A model generated the notes under the pieces. That model was given only the letters and a program-made list of their open reading frames with translations, had not been told where the DNA came from and ran no database searches. From Duncaniella freteri (GTDB taxonomy: Bacteria > Bacteroidota > Bacteroidia > Bacteroidales > Muribaculaceae), in assembly GCF_004766125.1 (NCBI RefSeq), contig NZ_SJSA01000002.1, positions 496,001 to 560,000 on the forward strand: a stretch of 64,000 nucleotides of DNA. Direction: 5' to 3'. Shown in pieces: positions 24,269-32,852 of this stretch; within the stretch, counting starts at the first letter, position 1, and each line of letters begins with the position of its first letter. The position numbers and the translations under genes were made by a program.

Positions 24269-25552
24269 TTATTCATAGTTGATTGCTTTTGACGGAGGAA
24301 TAGTTGTGACAATTGCTGAAGGCAATAGCAATACAATAAAAGACAACACTATTATTCCGGCATTGAGAAGCAGTATCGATGTCCAGTCAATCATTACCGG
24401 TACATGATCAAGATAATATGAGTCGGGATTCAGAGGTATCAGTCTTGTCGTTTTCTGAATGTACAGGAATCCGATGCCTATTATATTGCCAAAAAGCAAA
24501 CCGCGAGCGAGTATTCTTACAGCAAGAAGAATGAATGTGCTGCGCACCAGTCTGTTGGATGCACCGATCGCTTTAAGAATGCCTATCATGCTGACACGTC
24601 TCAATATAAGTATAAATAATGAAGAAATAAGGGTCAGTATGGTCAGTAATGACATGAGTGTCAATATCACCTTAACATTTGTATCAAGGAGGGCAAGCCA
24701 GTTGAAATACAGTGCTGCTGTGTCGTGTATATTCACGATGGAATATACACGATCGGTACTTCCTGCATACAGTCGATCAAGATAGGCTTTCGAAAGTTTT
24801 GCCGACAGATTGTCAATAGTTTCATCGTCAGGCAGACCGTTTATCTCGGCTATAGTGGCGCATGTGTCAGGCACAGACGCCACCTGCTGTAGCATCGAAA
24901 GAGAGCCGAACACCATGTTACGGTCATACTCACTGAAATGAGTGTCATATATTCCGGCGATTTTCAGCCGTCGTGCACGATAGGCACCATTGCCAAGGAA
25001 ATATGTATCGACTTTCTGCCCGAGTTCAAGTTCCAAAGTATTTGCCAAGGTCCTTGATACCATAATATGATACATTGTAGAATCAGAGCTGTAGTCAGGT
25101 ATAATTCCTTCGACAAGATTGGACCGCAGGAAAGACCAGTCGTAATTATTGTCAACCCCCTTTATTATGGAGCCGGAAAAATTTTTCGGAGTCTTGATTA
25201 TGGCAGGTTGGCGTACAGAGAGAGAGACCGATGCTGAAGAGGGGAGTATCTCGCGGGTAGTTTTCAGATCATCGTTTGAAATAAGTACCGATGCATCGGT
25301 GTCTGCTCCAGTCTTGACTCCTATTGACATCTGTGAATCAAATCCTATTACCTTTTGTCTTATCTCATGGCGGAACCCCATCATTACCGATATGGATACG
25401 ATCATCACTATCACCGATAAAGTGATACCGATGATAGCAATCAGAATTCCGGTCGATCCGTTGTTTCGGGATGACTTGAGCGACAAACGCTGTGCTAAGA
25501 ATAACGAGAGTGACATATCTCCAATAGAATCAATGAGAAGCCTATACTTCAT
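24269..25552 (-). CDS. LolC/LolE-type ABC transporter permease (FtsX family)
   Basis: The ~427-residue protein has one N-terminal helix (STGILIAIIGITLSVIVMIVSISVMMGF), a large periplasmic MacB-PCD-like domain (~60-270) and three C-terminal helices of the FtsX fold (residues ~285-420). This is the architecture of lipoprotein-releasing permeases. The start may be 25552, which overlaps the AraC gene by 11 bases, or the Met at 25516 (MSLSLFLAQRL), which matches relatives better. No ATPase gene is adjacent. It is the last gene of a long minus-strand run. Confidence 0.8.
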   Translation of the reverse strand: MKYRLLIDSIGDMSLSLFLAQRLSLKSSRNNGSTGILIAIIGITLSVIVMIVSISVMMGFRHEIRQKVIGFDSQMSIGVKTGADTDASVLISNDDLKTTREILPSSASVSLSVRQPAIIKTPKNFSGSIIKGVDNNYDWSFLRSNLVEGIIPDYSSDSTMYHIMVSRTLANTLELELGQKVDTYFLGNGAYRARRLKIAGIYDTHFSEYDRNMVFGSLSMLQQVASVPDTCATIAEINGLPDDETIDNLSAKLSKAYLDRLYAGSTDRVYSIVNIHDTAALYFNWLALLDTNVKVILTLMSLLTILTLISSLFILILRRVSMIGILKAIGASNRLVRSTFILLAVRILARGLLFGNIIGIGFLYIQKTTRLIPLNPDSYYLDHVPVMIDWTSILLLNAGIIVLSFIVLLLPSAIVTTIPPSKAINYE

Positions 25553-26096
25553 TTAGCCCCTTCCGGCTCATAGAAGTGCGCAGGTACTCCGAGGGAGTAA
25601 GCCCTGTTATATTTTTGAATTGGCGGGAAAGATGTGCCACACTGGAATATCCGGTATGGTCGGCAATCTCTGAGATTGTCATCTGCCCATATCCAAGAAG
25701 CTCTTTCACCCACTCTACACGTTGTGCCATCTGGTATTTTTCAAGTGTCCTGCCTTCATGTGAGGAGAATACTCGGCTTATAGTGTCATATGGCGCGGCA
25801 AGAGTATCTTCAAGGCACTTGGACAGGTTCAGTCGGCATTCGTGAGGCTCGCGGATATGCTTTATCACAGCTTGTTTTGTGCGTTCCACCAATTGGGATT
25901 CTGTATCGAGTATACGTGAGAATCCTTCATGTTCAAGCAGATTGTCAAGCATGTCAAGGGCTGCACCATCCAGGTTTTCTTTGATTTGCGCACGTCCTAA
26001 AGTGATGTTCTCTGTGGTAAGGCCGGCTGATTTCAGTACGCGCTCCACAGCCTCGATACAATGATGGCAGACCATACCTTTTATGATTATCTCCAT
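25542..26096 (-). CDS. AraC-type regulator with N-terminal heavy-metal-associated domain
   Basis: The start is the Met at 26096, two bases after the tilS stop; the upstream in-frame extension would overlap tilS. Residues 1-65 look like an HMA ferredoxin fold with a Cys10-x-x-Cys13 pair (MEIIIKGMVCHHC). Residues ~125-185 are an AraC helix-turn-helix domain (ISEIADHTGYSSVAHLSRQFK, then GLTPSEYLR). The combination suggests a transcription factor that senses a metal through the CxxC motif. The targets are unknown. It is coupled to tilS and the permease. Confidence 0.8.
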   Translation of the reverse strand: MEIIIKGMVCHHCIEAVERVLKSAGLTTENITLGRAQIKENLDGAALDMLDNLLEHEGFSRILDTESQLVERTKQAVIKHIREPHECRLNLSKCLEDTLAAPYDTISRVFSSHEGRTLEKYQMAQRVEWVKELLGYGQMTISEIADHTGYSSVAHLSRQFKNITGLTPSEYLRTSMSRKGLNEV

Positions 26097-26098
26097 TA

Positions 26099-27427
26099 TC
26101 AGCGCAATTTTATTTGTATTACCGATTGGGTCTGTTCTGTGATTGGAAAATGCCTTGAAGCACGTACTCCAGCTATCCATATCAGTTCGTCGTTGCGGAA
26201 GAGTAGGAGAGTGGAGTCTTTCTGGGCTTGTGTGAATTTTGCATCCTTGAATATGTCACTGACAAGGCGCGAGCCTTTCATGCCGAATGGGGATAGACGA
26301 TCGCCTTTATGCCATGTGCGTAGACACCATTCGGGAGAACCGTTCATGACGTTGGAATCCAGATATATAGAATCAGGTTTCAGTAGCCTTTTTTGTTTTA
26401 GGGAATTGAATTCATTTGTTGTCAGTGTCGATACCTTTAGTGCCGGTGATATAAGGTCCCGAAATCTTTCCTCCTTTTTTATATTATGTTTTTCGGAGTA
26501 TTCTGAGAGTATTCCTCTCTCAAGAACAAATGGACAGGATGGGGTTACAAAGAGTTGCCCCGACTGAGCATTTACACAAGTACCGTCACAACATTTTATG
26601 AGATTCTCTATCTGGGAAGGGGTGAACCCTTTTGGCGAAAGCATCTCATATAGTAGAGTGGAATGCTGCGCTTCGGAATTAACTATTCCTGACACGTCGA
26701 TACTTCCATTCGCAAGAATGTATTTCCGTGCTTTTTCATTAATATATGTTCGATATAAAGTGTAGTTGTCACGAAGAATATCAAGAGATTTCACCATTGC
26801 ATCAGTCGCGCCGGGGAATAATCTTTCTATCTCAGGCAGAATGATATTCCTGAGTTTGTTGCGCTTGTACTCATTCTCAAAATTGGTGTGGTCATCGACC
26901 CATGAGAACCCTTTTTTAGACACATATTTCTCTATATCGGCACGGGATGTTTTCAGTAGCGGACGTATGATGTTGCCGTTGACAGGTAGCATCCCTTTCA
27001 GTCCGTTTATGCCGCTTCCACGCAACAGATTGATAAAGAATGTTTCCACATTGTCTTCCCTGTGATGTCCTACAGCAATGTAATCACATGTGCCGGAGGC
27101 GATCAGTTCGTTCCACCAATCGTAACGCAGGGCGCGGCATGCCATTTCGAGCGATTCAGCAGTGGCGGCACGGCGTGCTGTGACATCGAAATGTTTGATG
27201 AGGAGTTTCACCCCGATTCTGTCGCAAAGCTCCATGCAGTGTTTCATGTCGCGGTCACTTTCCTCTCCGCGAAGATGAAAGTTGCAATGTGCGGCTATGC
27301 AATGTGCACCAGCCTCCTTCAGTGCGAGAAGCAGAGCTACGGAATCAGCACCTCCGCTCAATCCCACAAGGATGCGGCAGGACTGAGCGAGGTGCTTTCT
27401 AATAAACTGCTGAACTGCTGTTGTCAT
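26099..27427 (-). CDS. tilS: tRNA(Ile)-lysidine synthetase
   Basis: The 442-residue protein has the PP-loop SGGADS at residues 24-29, then HCNFHLRGEESDRD and VGHHREDNVETFFINLLRG, all diagnostic of TilS. It converts C34 of tRNA-Ile(CAU) to lysidine, so that AUA codons are read as Ile. The C-terminal half carries the substrate-binding domain, less conserved. It lies 20 bp downstream of the GH28 gene and directly upstream of the HMA-AraC gene. It is essential in most bacteria. Confidence 0.92.
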   Translation of the reverse strand: MTTAVQQFIRKHLAQSCRILVGLSGGADSVALLLALKEAGAHCIAAHCNFHLRGEESDRDMKHCMELCDRIGVKLLIKHFDVTARRAATAESLEMACRALRYDWWNELIASGTCDYIAVGHHREDNVETFFINLLRGSGINGLKGMLPVNGNIIRPLLKTSRADIEKYVSKKGFSWVDDHTNFENEYKRNKLRNIILPEIERLFPGATDAMVKSLDILRDNYTLYRTYINEKARKYILANGSIDVSGIVNSEAQHSTLLYEMLSPKGFTPSQIENLIKCCDGTCVNAQSGQLFVTPSCPFVLERGILSEYSEKHNIKKEERFRDLISPALKVSTLTTNEFNSLKQKRLLKPDSIYLDSNVMNGSPEWCLRTWHKGDRLSPFGMKGSRLVSDIFKDAKFTQAQKDSTLLLFRNDELIWIAGVRASRHFPITEQTQSVIQIKLR

Positions 27428-27447
27428 TACAGGTGTAGCGAATGTTT

Positions 27448-28716
27448 TTATTTTGTCGGATTTTCGATCTGTTTTCCGTTTATTGTGACATTTTCAAGTT
27501 TTACTCCAGGATAAATACATTCGAATCCGGGATTGCTTGCTTCAACCTTAACATCTCGCATGATGAAATTGCTCACAGTGTCCGATGGATTCCCGGCAAT
27601 CACACCCAATGTTTTTACTTTGACATCTACATTTTCGATAAGGATGTTTCGCACAATGCCATAAGGCTTTTCGGAAGACCCTTCAAGGTTGAAGAACTGT
27701 TTCCAAGGCTTCATGTCAATTACGGTGCCGCTTGACCCGGTTATATTTTTGACTGTAATGTTCTCATATATCTGATATGTGTCGGGACGCATTTTCAATC
27801 GAAGTATTGCAGTGCCGGTATTTACATGGCAGTCTCGCACTTCGATGTTGCGTGCATGAACACATTCGCTTCCAAGGGTGAGAGTGCCATGAAGGTTAGG
27901 GCCGAATGTGCAACGTTCCACAAGAATATTCTCTACAATACCATTCTCGGCAGATCGATTGGCGTAGACTCCTTTCCCTCCTTTGATGCACACACCGTCA
28001 TCATCACAATCCAGATAGCAGTCGCGGACAATGACATTGGAGCATACATCAAGATCAATGGCATCGCTTGATGGGGCTCTTACCGGTTCGCGAGGAGCGG
28101 TGATGCGGCAATTTTCAATAATTACATCATTGCACTGATACAGATGTGTAGTCCAGAATGGCGAGTTGCACAATGTGGGACCACTGAGTTTTACGTTGTC
28201 ACAGCCCCATAGGAACACCAGCCTCGGACGATGAACCTCAAGATTGGTGCAGGATTCTTTGATTTTGGCACGTTCGGCACGAAGAGCCCAGAATTGTTTC
28301 CAATATTTAAGTCCGTTGCCGTTGATCATGCCAGGACCTGTGATTGCAAAGCCGTCCACATGATAGGCATTTATCAGAGCCGCATAGTAGTATATGCTTC
28401 GTCCCTCCATTCGGGATGGTATCAATGGGAAATTCTCTATCTCATCGGAGCCTTTTATGCATCCCCCATCTTCAATATGTAGTGTTGTGCCGGGCTTGAA
28501 GAAGAGCGCGCCGGTGAGGTATGTTCCTTTCGGAACAATTATGCGCCCGCCGCCTGCTGCCTCGGCCATATCGATTACTTTCTGAAATGCAGCAGTCTGA
28601 ATCTTGGTGCTGTCGTTTGTTACGCCATGAGATGTGATGATGTAGTCCTTTGCAGAAACCCCTTGTGCCAAGGCAAATGAAATAGCCAGGGATACAGATG
28701 TTATGAGTCTGTTCAT
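27448..28716 (-). CDS. Glycoside hydrolase family 28 (polygalacturonase-like)
   Basis: The 422-residue protein has a signal peptide (MNRLITSVSLAISFALAQGVSA) and a right-handed beta-helix with the GH28 catalytic blocks: SDAIDLD, DCDDDGVCIKGG (the Asp pair), LHGTLTLGSE (His) and RLKMRP (Arg-Lys). GH28 enzymes cut alpha-galacturonide bonds in pectin or rhamnogalacturonan. It is secreted to the periplasm or surface. It forms a cluster with the acetylesterase and DUF4861 genes upstream, fitting rhamnogalacturonan use. The exact specificity cannot be read from the sequence. Confidence 0.9.
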   Translation of the reverse strand: MNRLITSVSLAISFALAQGVSAKDYIITSHGVTNDSTKIQTAAFQKVIDMAEAAGGGRIIVPKGTYLTGALFFKPGTTLHIEDGGCIKGSDEIENFPLIPSRMEGRSIYYYAALINAYHVDGFAITGPGMINGNGLKYWKQFWALRAERAKIKESCTNLEVHRPRLVFLWGCDNVKLSGPTLCNSPFWTTHLYQCNDVIIENCRITAPREPVRAPSSDAIDLDVCSNVIVRDCYLDCDDDGVCIKGGKGVYANRSAENGIVENILVERCTFGPNLHGTLTLGSECVHARNIEVRDCHVNTGTAILRLKMRPDTYQIYENITVKNITGSSGTVIDMKPWKQFFNLEGSSEKPYGIVRNILIENVDVKVKTLGVIAGNPSDTVSNFIMRDVKVEASNPGFECIYPGVKLENVTINGKQIENPTK

Positions 28717-28723
28717 ATATGGA

Positions 28724-29572
28724 TTACTTGTTTAGGTTATATATCTCGGGACGGATGTATCTGCGAAGCTCAGGCACCTGTTTGGCAAGAGCATTCACTG
28801 CGAGACGTGACACCATAAGACCGCCGATAACAGTGAGATGGGTGTTGTCTATCTTCCCTTTGGGGCAGAATTCGTATGTGCCGGCAGGTATCCACATAAA
28901 TAGGTCGCGAGAATTGTTGGGACCTAAATTCTGCACAAGTTCATGAGTGAGCTTGTTCATGTCGATGAATGTCGTTCCGGTCTCTTTTGCCACATTGCGG
29001 GGTGAATCAAGATATGCCCCATGAGTGTCAATAAGTATCACTCCCTCCTGTGGGTAATTCCCTTTCCATTCTTTCTGCTTGTCATCACTTTCGGATGCCA
29101 CATCGATCATCGATTGTGGAGGGAAATTACGTCTGACAATGGAATTCATGAGGATAGGTGTCGCTCCTTTGCTTTTTGTATCGTTTACGAATCGGCGCAG
29201 GTTGTCGTCAAATGTGCTCCCGGGAATGGTATAACGATCCGGGCTCTTTATTTTTTCATCATTATGTCCGAACTGGATTATTACATAATCTCCCGGACGG
29301 ATTAATGACATCACATTGTCCCATCGGCCTTCATCAATGAAACTCTTGCTTGAGCGTCCGTTTACCGCATGATTGTCAACTTTGATTTTTCCTTGCAGAT
29401 ATACCGGAAGCATCTGCCCCCAGCCACGTTCCTGATTCTCTTTTTTAAGAGGTTTGTTTGCCATTGTGGAATCTCCGATCATGAATACTGTTACAGTATC
29501 GGAGGGCTCTGCTGCGACAGCCGGCATCACAGTCAGGCATGTGGTAATAAATAATGTTGTTAAAAGTTTCAT
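28724..29572 (-). CDS. Rhamnogalacturonan acetylesterase (SGNH hydrolase)
   Basis: The 282-residue secreted protein (signal MKLLTTLFITTCLTVMPAVA) has the SGNH blocks GDSTM (nucleophile Ser), NGRSSKSF, FGHND and, at the C-terminus, DNTHL with the Asp and His of the catalytic triad. It removes acetyl groups from rhamnogalacturonan so that backbone enzymes can act. It is eight bases upstream of the GH28 gene and 12 bases downstream of the DUF4861 gene. Confidence 0.88.
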   Translation of the reverse strand: MKLLTTLFITTCLTVMPAVAAEPSDTVTVFMIGDSTMANKPLKKENQERGWGQMLPVYLQGKIKVDNHAVNGRSSKSFIDEGRWDNVMSLIRPGDYVIIQFGHNDEKIKSPDRYTIPGSTFDDNLRRFVNDTKSKGATPILMNSIVRRNFPPQSMIDVASESDDKQKEWKGNYPQEGVILIDTHGAYLDSPRNVAKETGTTFIDMNKLTHELVQNLGPNNSRDLFMWIPAGTYEFCPKGKIDNTHLTVIGGLMVSRLAVNALAKQVPELRRYIRPEIYNLNK

Positions 29573-29584
29573 GGTTATGACTAT

Positions 29585-30775
29585 TTATCTCTTTCTTGTG
29601 GTTTTGGCAACAGTTACTTTTACCGGAGCATCAAGCCCGCGACGCCATTTTTTAAGGTATGCGAACCATTCCTTGGATGAGCGTGGTGATGTCTCGTCGC
29701 GGAGTGCGGCGGCTGTTATGGTATAACGGATTTTCCCTTTCGTATCCGGAGTGAGGAGGGTTAGATAATTGACATCGTCCTCAAGAGTTTTTGCCAGATA
29801 AGGCTCACGAACTGAAATTCCAAGTCCCAATGTGTCGGTCACCTCTGGCATATTCTTGTCGGGCAGATTGTCGCCCCAGCTCCCTGCAAGTCCCTGAGGG
29901 GTGATGAACCCTTTATTATTGTTCATTATTTTCTGTATGCCTGTGGCAAATACTGCCCCCTTGGGTGCTCCTTTCAGAATTATTTCAACATCATAGTCGC
30001 GATGACCCTTGTATATTGTATACCGCTGGGTCATATCAATTGGAGTGCCATTATATATCCAGCCTTTATCCTGTACCTCTATCACGGAACGGAGCGGTCC
30101 GGTGGTTACTACTCGCTGACCGCGGGTGGTGACTGTGTCGATTGTCACAGGTCTTGAGCCGTTCCATCCTCGGAATGAGCCCATTGCTACCGATGTGCCG
30201 GCCCAGAGAATATCTCTGCCGTATCCCTGATCGAGCTGTTTACGTGTTGTATAGAAACCGGTTGAGTCAAGTTCAAGACGCGGATGGTTCTTGGCATATA
30301 GATCTATGCTCTGACGGTTGTCCATATACACTCTGATGGCATTGTATAATCCTTCAAGCACAGCTCCATGACCATAGATGCTGCTGTACATCTGGCGGTT
30401 ATCGACATCTCCGGGATATGTTATGGATGAGATTTTGGGATACTTTTTATTCTTGTCGTTAAGTCTTATATAAGCATAGGTCCCTGGCGTGAGATCCGTA
30501 TCGGCATCCTTTGCAGAGAATCTCACTTTGAAACGACGTGTCTCGCTGGGTTTCATGTCAAGAAGCAGCACCAGTTCATCGGGGATTCCGTCGGCATTCA
30601 TATCATCAAGCTGATATGGTACATCGGGCATTTCCGGAACTGTTATTGAACGAACTTCACCGGCAGAAGATGGGATTGAAATTACCACAGGGACATCCTG
30701 GCGTGACTCAGGCAGTGGATTTGTTACTGTCACAGCAAGCGATGAGAGCACGGCTGCGATTAAGGATGGTATCAT
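29585..30775 (-). CDS. DUF4861 family protein of the pectin cluster
   Basis: The 396-residue protein has a short N-terminal signal-like stretch (MIPSLIAAVLSSLAVTVTNPL) and the DUF4861 pattern: VPYQLDDMNADGIPDELVLLLD, YGHGAVLEGLYNAIRVYMDNRQSIDLY and a GTSVAMGSFRGW motif. DUF4861 proteins are found in pectin and polysaccharide utilisation loci and some are linked to unsaturated uronide release; the activity is not settled. It is the first gene of the cluster with GH28 and the acetylesterase. Confidence 0.82.
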   Translation of the reverse strand: MIPSLIAAVLSSLAVTVTNPLPESRQDVPVVISIPSSAGEVRSITVPEMPDVPYQLDDMNADGIPDELVLLLDMKPSETRRFKVRFSAKDADTDLTPGTYAYIRLNDKNKKYPKISSITYPGDVDNRQMYSSIYGHGAVLEGLYNAIRVYMDNRQSIDLYAKNHPRLELDSTGFYTTRKQLDQGYGRDILWAGTSVAMGSFRGWNGSRPVTIDTVTTRGQRVVTTGPLRSVIEVQDKGWIYNGTPIDMTQRYTIYKGHRDYDVEIILKGAPKGAVFATGIQKIMNNNKGFITPQGLAGSWGDNLPDKNMPEVTDTLGLGISVREPYLAKTLEDDVNYLTLLTPDTKGKIRYTITAAALRDETSPRSSKEWFAYLKKWRRGLDAPVKVTVAKTTRKR

Positions 30776-30819
30776 AGTGATTGTATCTAAGGCGATTGTG
30801 ATGAATCATTGAAATGATA

Positions 30820-30880
30820 AAAGGCACAAAACACAATATCCCCTCAATTTAGAGAAAGAGTATTGATGTTTTGCGCCTTT
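30820..30880 (-). terminator. Terminator hairpin between rpoD and the pectin cluster
   Basis: AAAGGCACAAAAC pairs with GTTTTGCGCCTTT (one mismatch) around a 35-nt loop. It ends the rpoD transcript on the minus strand. Confidence 0.6.
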
Positions 30881-30901
30881 ATGACTCCCGGACAATATAT
30901 A

Positions 30902-31762
30902 TTACTGTCCGAGATAAGCTTTAAGCAAATGGCTCTTCTGACCCTTAAGCCGACGTATGGCTTTCTCCTTGATCTGGCGCACACGTTCACGGGTTAGATC
31001 GAACTTGGCTCCGATCTCCTCAAGGGTCATTTCCTGGCAGCCTATGCCAAAAAACATCTTGAGAATCTCTCTCTCTCGGTCGTGGAGCTGCTTGAGTGCG
31101 CGGTCCACCTCCTTGGCAAGCGACTCCTGAGTGAGTGTCGAGTCAGCCATAGGGGAGTCGTCATTGGTGAGCACATCAAGGAGACTGTTGTCCTCTCCTT
31201 CCACAAACGGAGCATCGACCGATATGTGGCGGCCGGATACTTTAAGAGTGTCAGCAATCTTGTCGACAGGCACGTCGAGACGCTCGGCAAGCTCCTCCGG
31301 TGAGGGGCGGCGTTCATTCTCCTGCTCGAACTTTGACAGAGCTTTGCTTATTTTGTTGAGGGACCCTACCTGGTTGAGAGGAAGTCGCACAATACGACTC
31401 TGCTCAGCCAATGCCTGGAGGATGGACTGACGTATCCACCACACAGCGTAGGAAATAAATTTAAAACCGCGTGTCTCGTCGAACTTCTGTGCCGCTTTAA
31501 TCAAGCCGAGATTGCCTTCGTTGATGAGGTCGGGGAGGCTTAGTCCCTGATTCTGATACTGTTTTGCCACTGATACAACGAAGCGTAGGTTGGCACGAAC
31601 GAGCTTGTCGAGAGCGCGTTGGTCACCCTGGTGAATGCGTTGAGCCAGCTCTACCTCCTCCTCAACGGAGATGAGCTCCTCGCGACCTATCTCCTGAAGA
31701 AATTTGTCGAGCGAGGCACTTTCACGATTGGTGATTGATTTGGTGATCTTTAATTGTCTCAT
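30902..31762 (-). CDS. rpoD: Primary sigma factor RpoD
   Basis: The 286-residue protein has regions 1.2 to 4.2 and lacks the long non-conserved insert, as usual for Bacteroidetes primary sigma factors. Region 2 is clear ([52 protein letters not shown]). Region 4.2 ends it ([20 protein letters not shown]). It directs polymerase to the TTG/TAnnTTTG promoters seen across this window. Its own -7 box TAACTTTG lies 27 bp upstream. Confidence 0.95.
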   Translation of the reverse strand: MRQLKITKSITNRESASLDKFLQEIGREELISVEEEVELAQRIHQGDQRALDKLVRANLRFVVSVAKQYQNQGLSLPDLINEGNLGLIKAAQKFDETRGFKFISYAVWWIRQSILQALAEQSRIVRLPLNQVGSLNKISKALSKFEQENERRPSPEELAERLDVPVDKIADTLKVSGRHISVDAPFVEGEDNSLLDVLTNDDSPMADSTLTQESLAKEVDRALKQLHDREREILKMFFGIGCQEMTLEEIGAKFDLTRERVRQIKEKAIRRLKGQKSHLLKAYLGQ

Positions 31763-31788
31763 GTCTTACTTAACGCACAATTAACGTG

Positions 31789-31796
31789 CAAAGTTA
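31789..31796 (-). promoter_or_regulatory. rpoD promoter -7 box (TAACTTTG)
   Basis: On the minus strand TAACTTTG precedes the rpoD ATG by 27 bp. A TTG is present 23 bp upstream of it. The start site lies within the inverted repeat GCACAATTAACGTGC. Confidence 0.55.
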
Positions 31797-31901
31797 ATAA
31801 AATATTGCGTAAAAACAGCCAAATTAATGCATAAATTTTAATAAACATGAAACCCATAGCTTTTTGACGGCTGAAATAGCTGTCGTTTCGGGAATTTTTT
31901 A

Positions 31902-31909
31902 TAACTTTG
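31902..31909 (+). promoter_or_regulatory. Promoter -7 box (TAACTTTG) for the glycogen-synthase-like gene
   Basis: TAACTTTG lies 51 bp before the ATG at 31961. The -33 region (GTTTCGG) is only a partial match. Confidence 0.55.
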
Positions 31910-31960
31910 TAACGCGGAATATTATACCCGCATCCTTTCTAAACAGCATTAACCATCCAA

Positions 31961-32791
31961 ATGGAGGCAAAAAAAGTTTTATTCATCTCACAGGAGGTTT
32001 CACCTTACGTACCTGACACACCTATGTCGAAGCTCGGATGCGAGATACCGCAGTCGATTCATGGCAGAGAATTCGAAGTAAGGATCTTCACTCCTAAATA
32101 TGGGTGCATCAATGAGCGACGCAATCAGCTGCACGAAGTGATACGTCTTTCTGGCCTCAATCTAATGATTGACGATAACGACCACCCTTTAATAATTAAG
32201 GTGGCTACGCTATTACCATCGCGTATGCAGGTATACTTCATCGATAATGATGATTATTTCCATCCGCTTCCGGAGAAGGGGCTTGAGACAGAAGTTATCC
32301 CTGAGGAGAATGATGAGAGGCTTATGTTCTTCACTGCCGGTGTGATGGAGACGGTAAAGAAATTACGTTGGCAACCTTCGGTGATACATTGCAGCGGATG
32401 GGTATCGGCTCTTGCTCCGTTGTATCTGCGCACCAAATATGCTGACGATCCGACATTCCGGTCTGCCAAGATTGTATATGCATTGCAGCCCGAGAAGTTT
32501 GATGGTGCTCTTGACCCTCGTTTTGTGGAGAAGCTTGAACAGAACGAGTTCTCTGCCGAAAATCTGTCCGCTATATCCGGAGCTCCGGTAGATTATATCA
32601 CCCTCAACAAATTCGCAATAGACTATTCTGATGCAGTGATGCAGGTCACTGAAGATGTTGATCCGGCACTCATAGAATATGCTAAGCAGTCAGGTAAGCC
32701 ATTTTTGGAATACATCCCTGAGGAGGAACGCAAAAAGAAACAGGTCGAGTTTTACCGAAGCCTAATAGGGGACGGTGAAGATGACTTTTAA
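31961..32791 (+). CDS. Short glycogen/starch-synthase-like protein (GT5 N-domain)
   Basis: At 276 residues this protein covers only the N-terminal Rossmann half of GT5 glycogen synthases (KKVLFISQEVSPYV, then PSVIHCSGWVSALAPLYLR near residue 140). The C-terminal nucleotide-binding half is absent. Short proteins of this length are regular in Bacteroidales, so this is not a truncation. Without the second domain, catalysis as a normal synthase is doubtful. The gene is followed by a DUF4270 lipoprotein, a common pairing. Confidence 0.75.
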   Translation: MEAKKVLFISQEVSPYVPDTPMSKLGCEIPQSIHGREFEVRIFTPKYGCINERRNQLHEVIRLSGLNLMIDDNDHPLIIKVATLLPSRMQVYFIDNDDYFHPLPEKGLETEVIPEENDERLMFFTAGVMETVKKLRWQPSVIHCSGWVSALAPLYLRTKYADDPTFRSAKIVYALQPEKFDGALDPRFVEKLEQNEFSAENLSAISGAPVDYITLNKFAIDYSDAVMQVTEDVDPALIEYAKQSGKPFLEYIPEEERKKKQVEFYRSLIGDGEDDF

Positions 32792-32852
32792 CTTAGTACG
32801 AAATCAACGAACAGAACAGATCCGGATTAGTCCCGGATCGATACTCAGAAAC

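Noticed and set aside
31961..32791. Glycogen synthase truncated by mutation
   Set aside because: The length is normal for this Bacteroidales protein and the next gene follows in the usual order, so there is no sign of damage.
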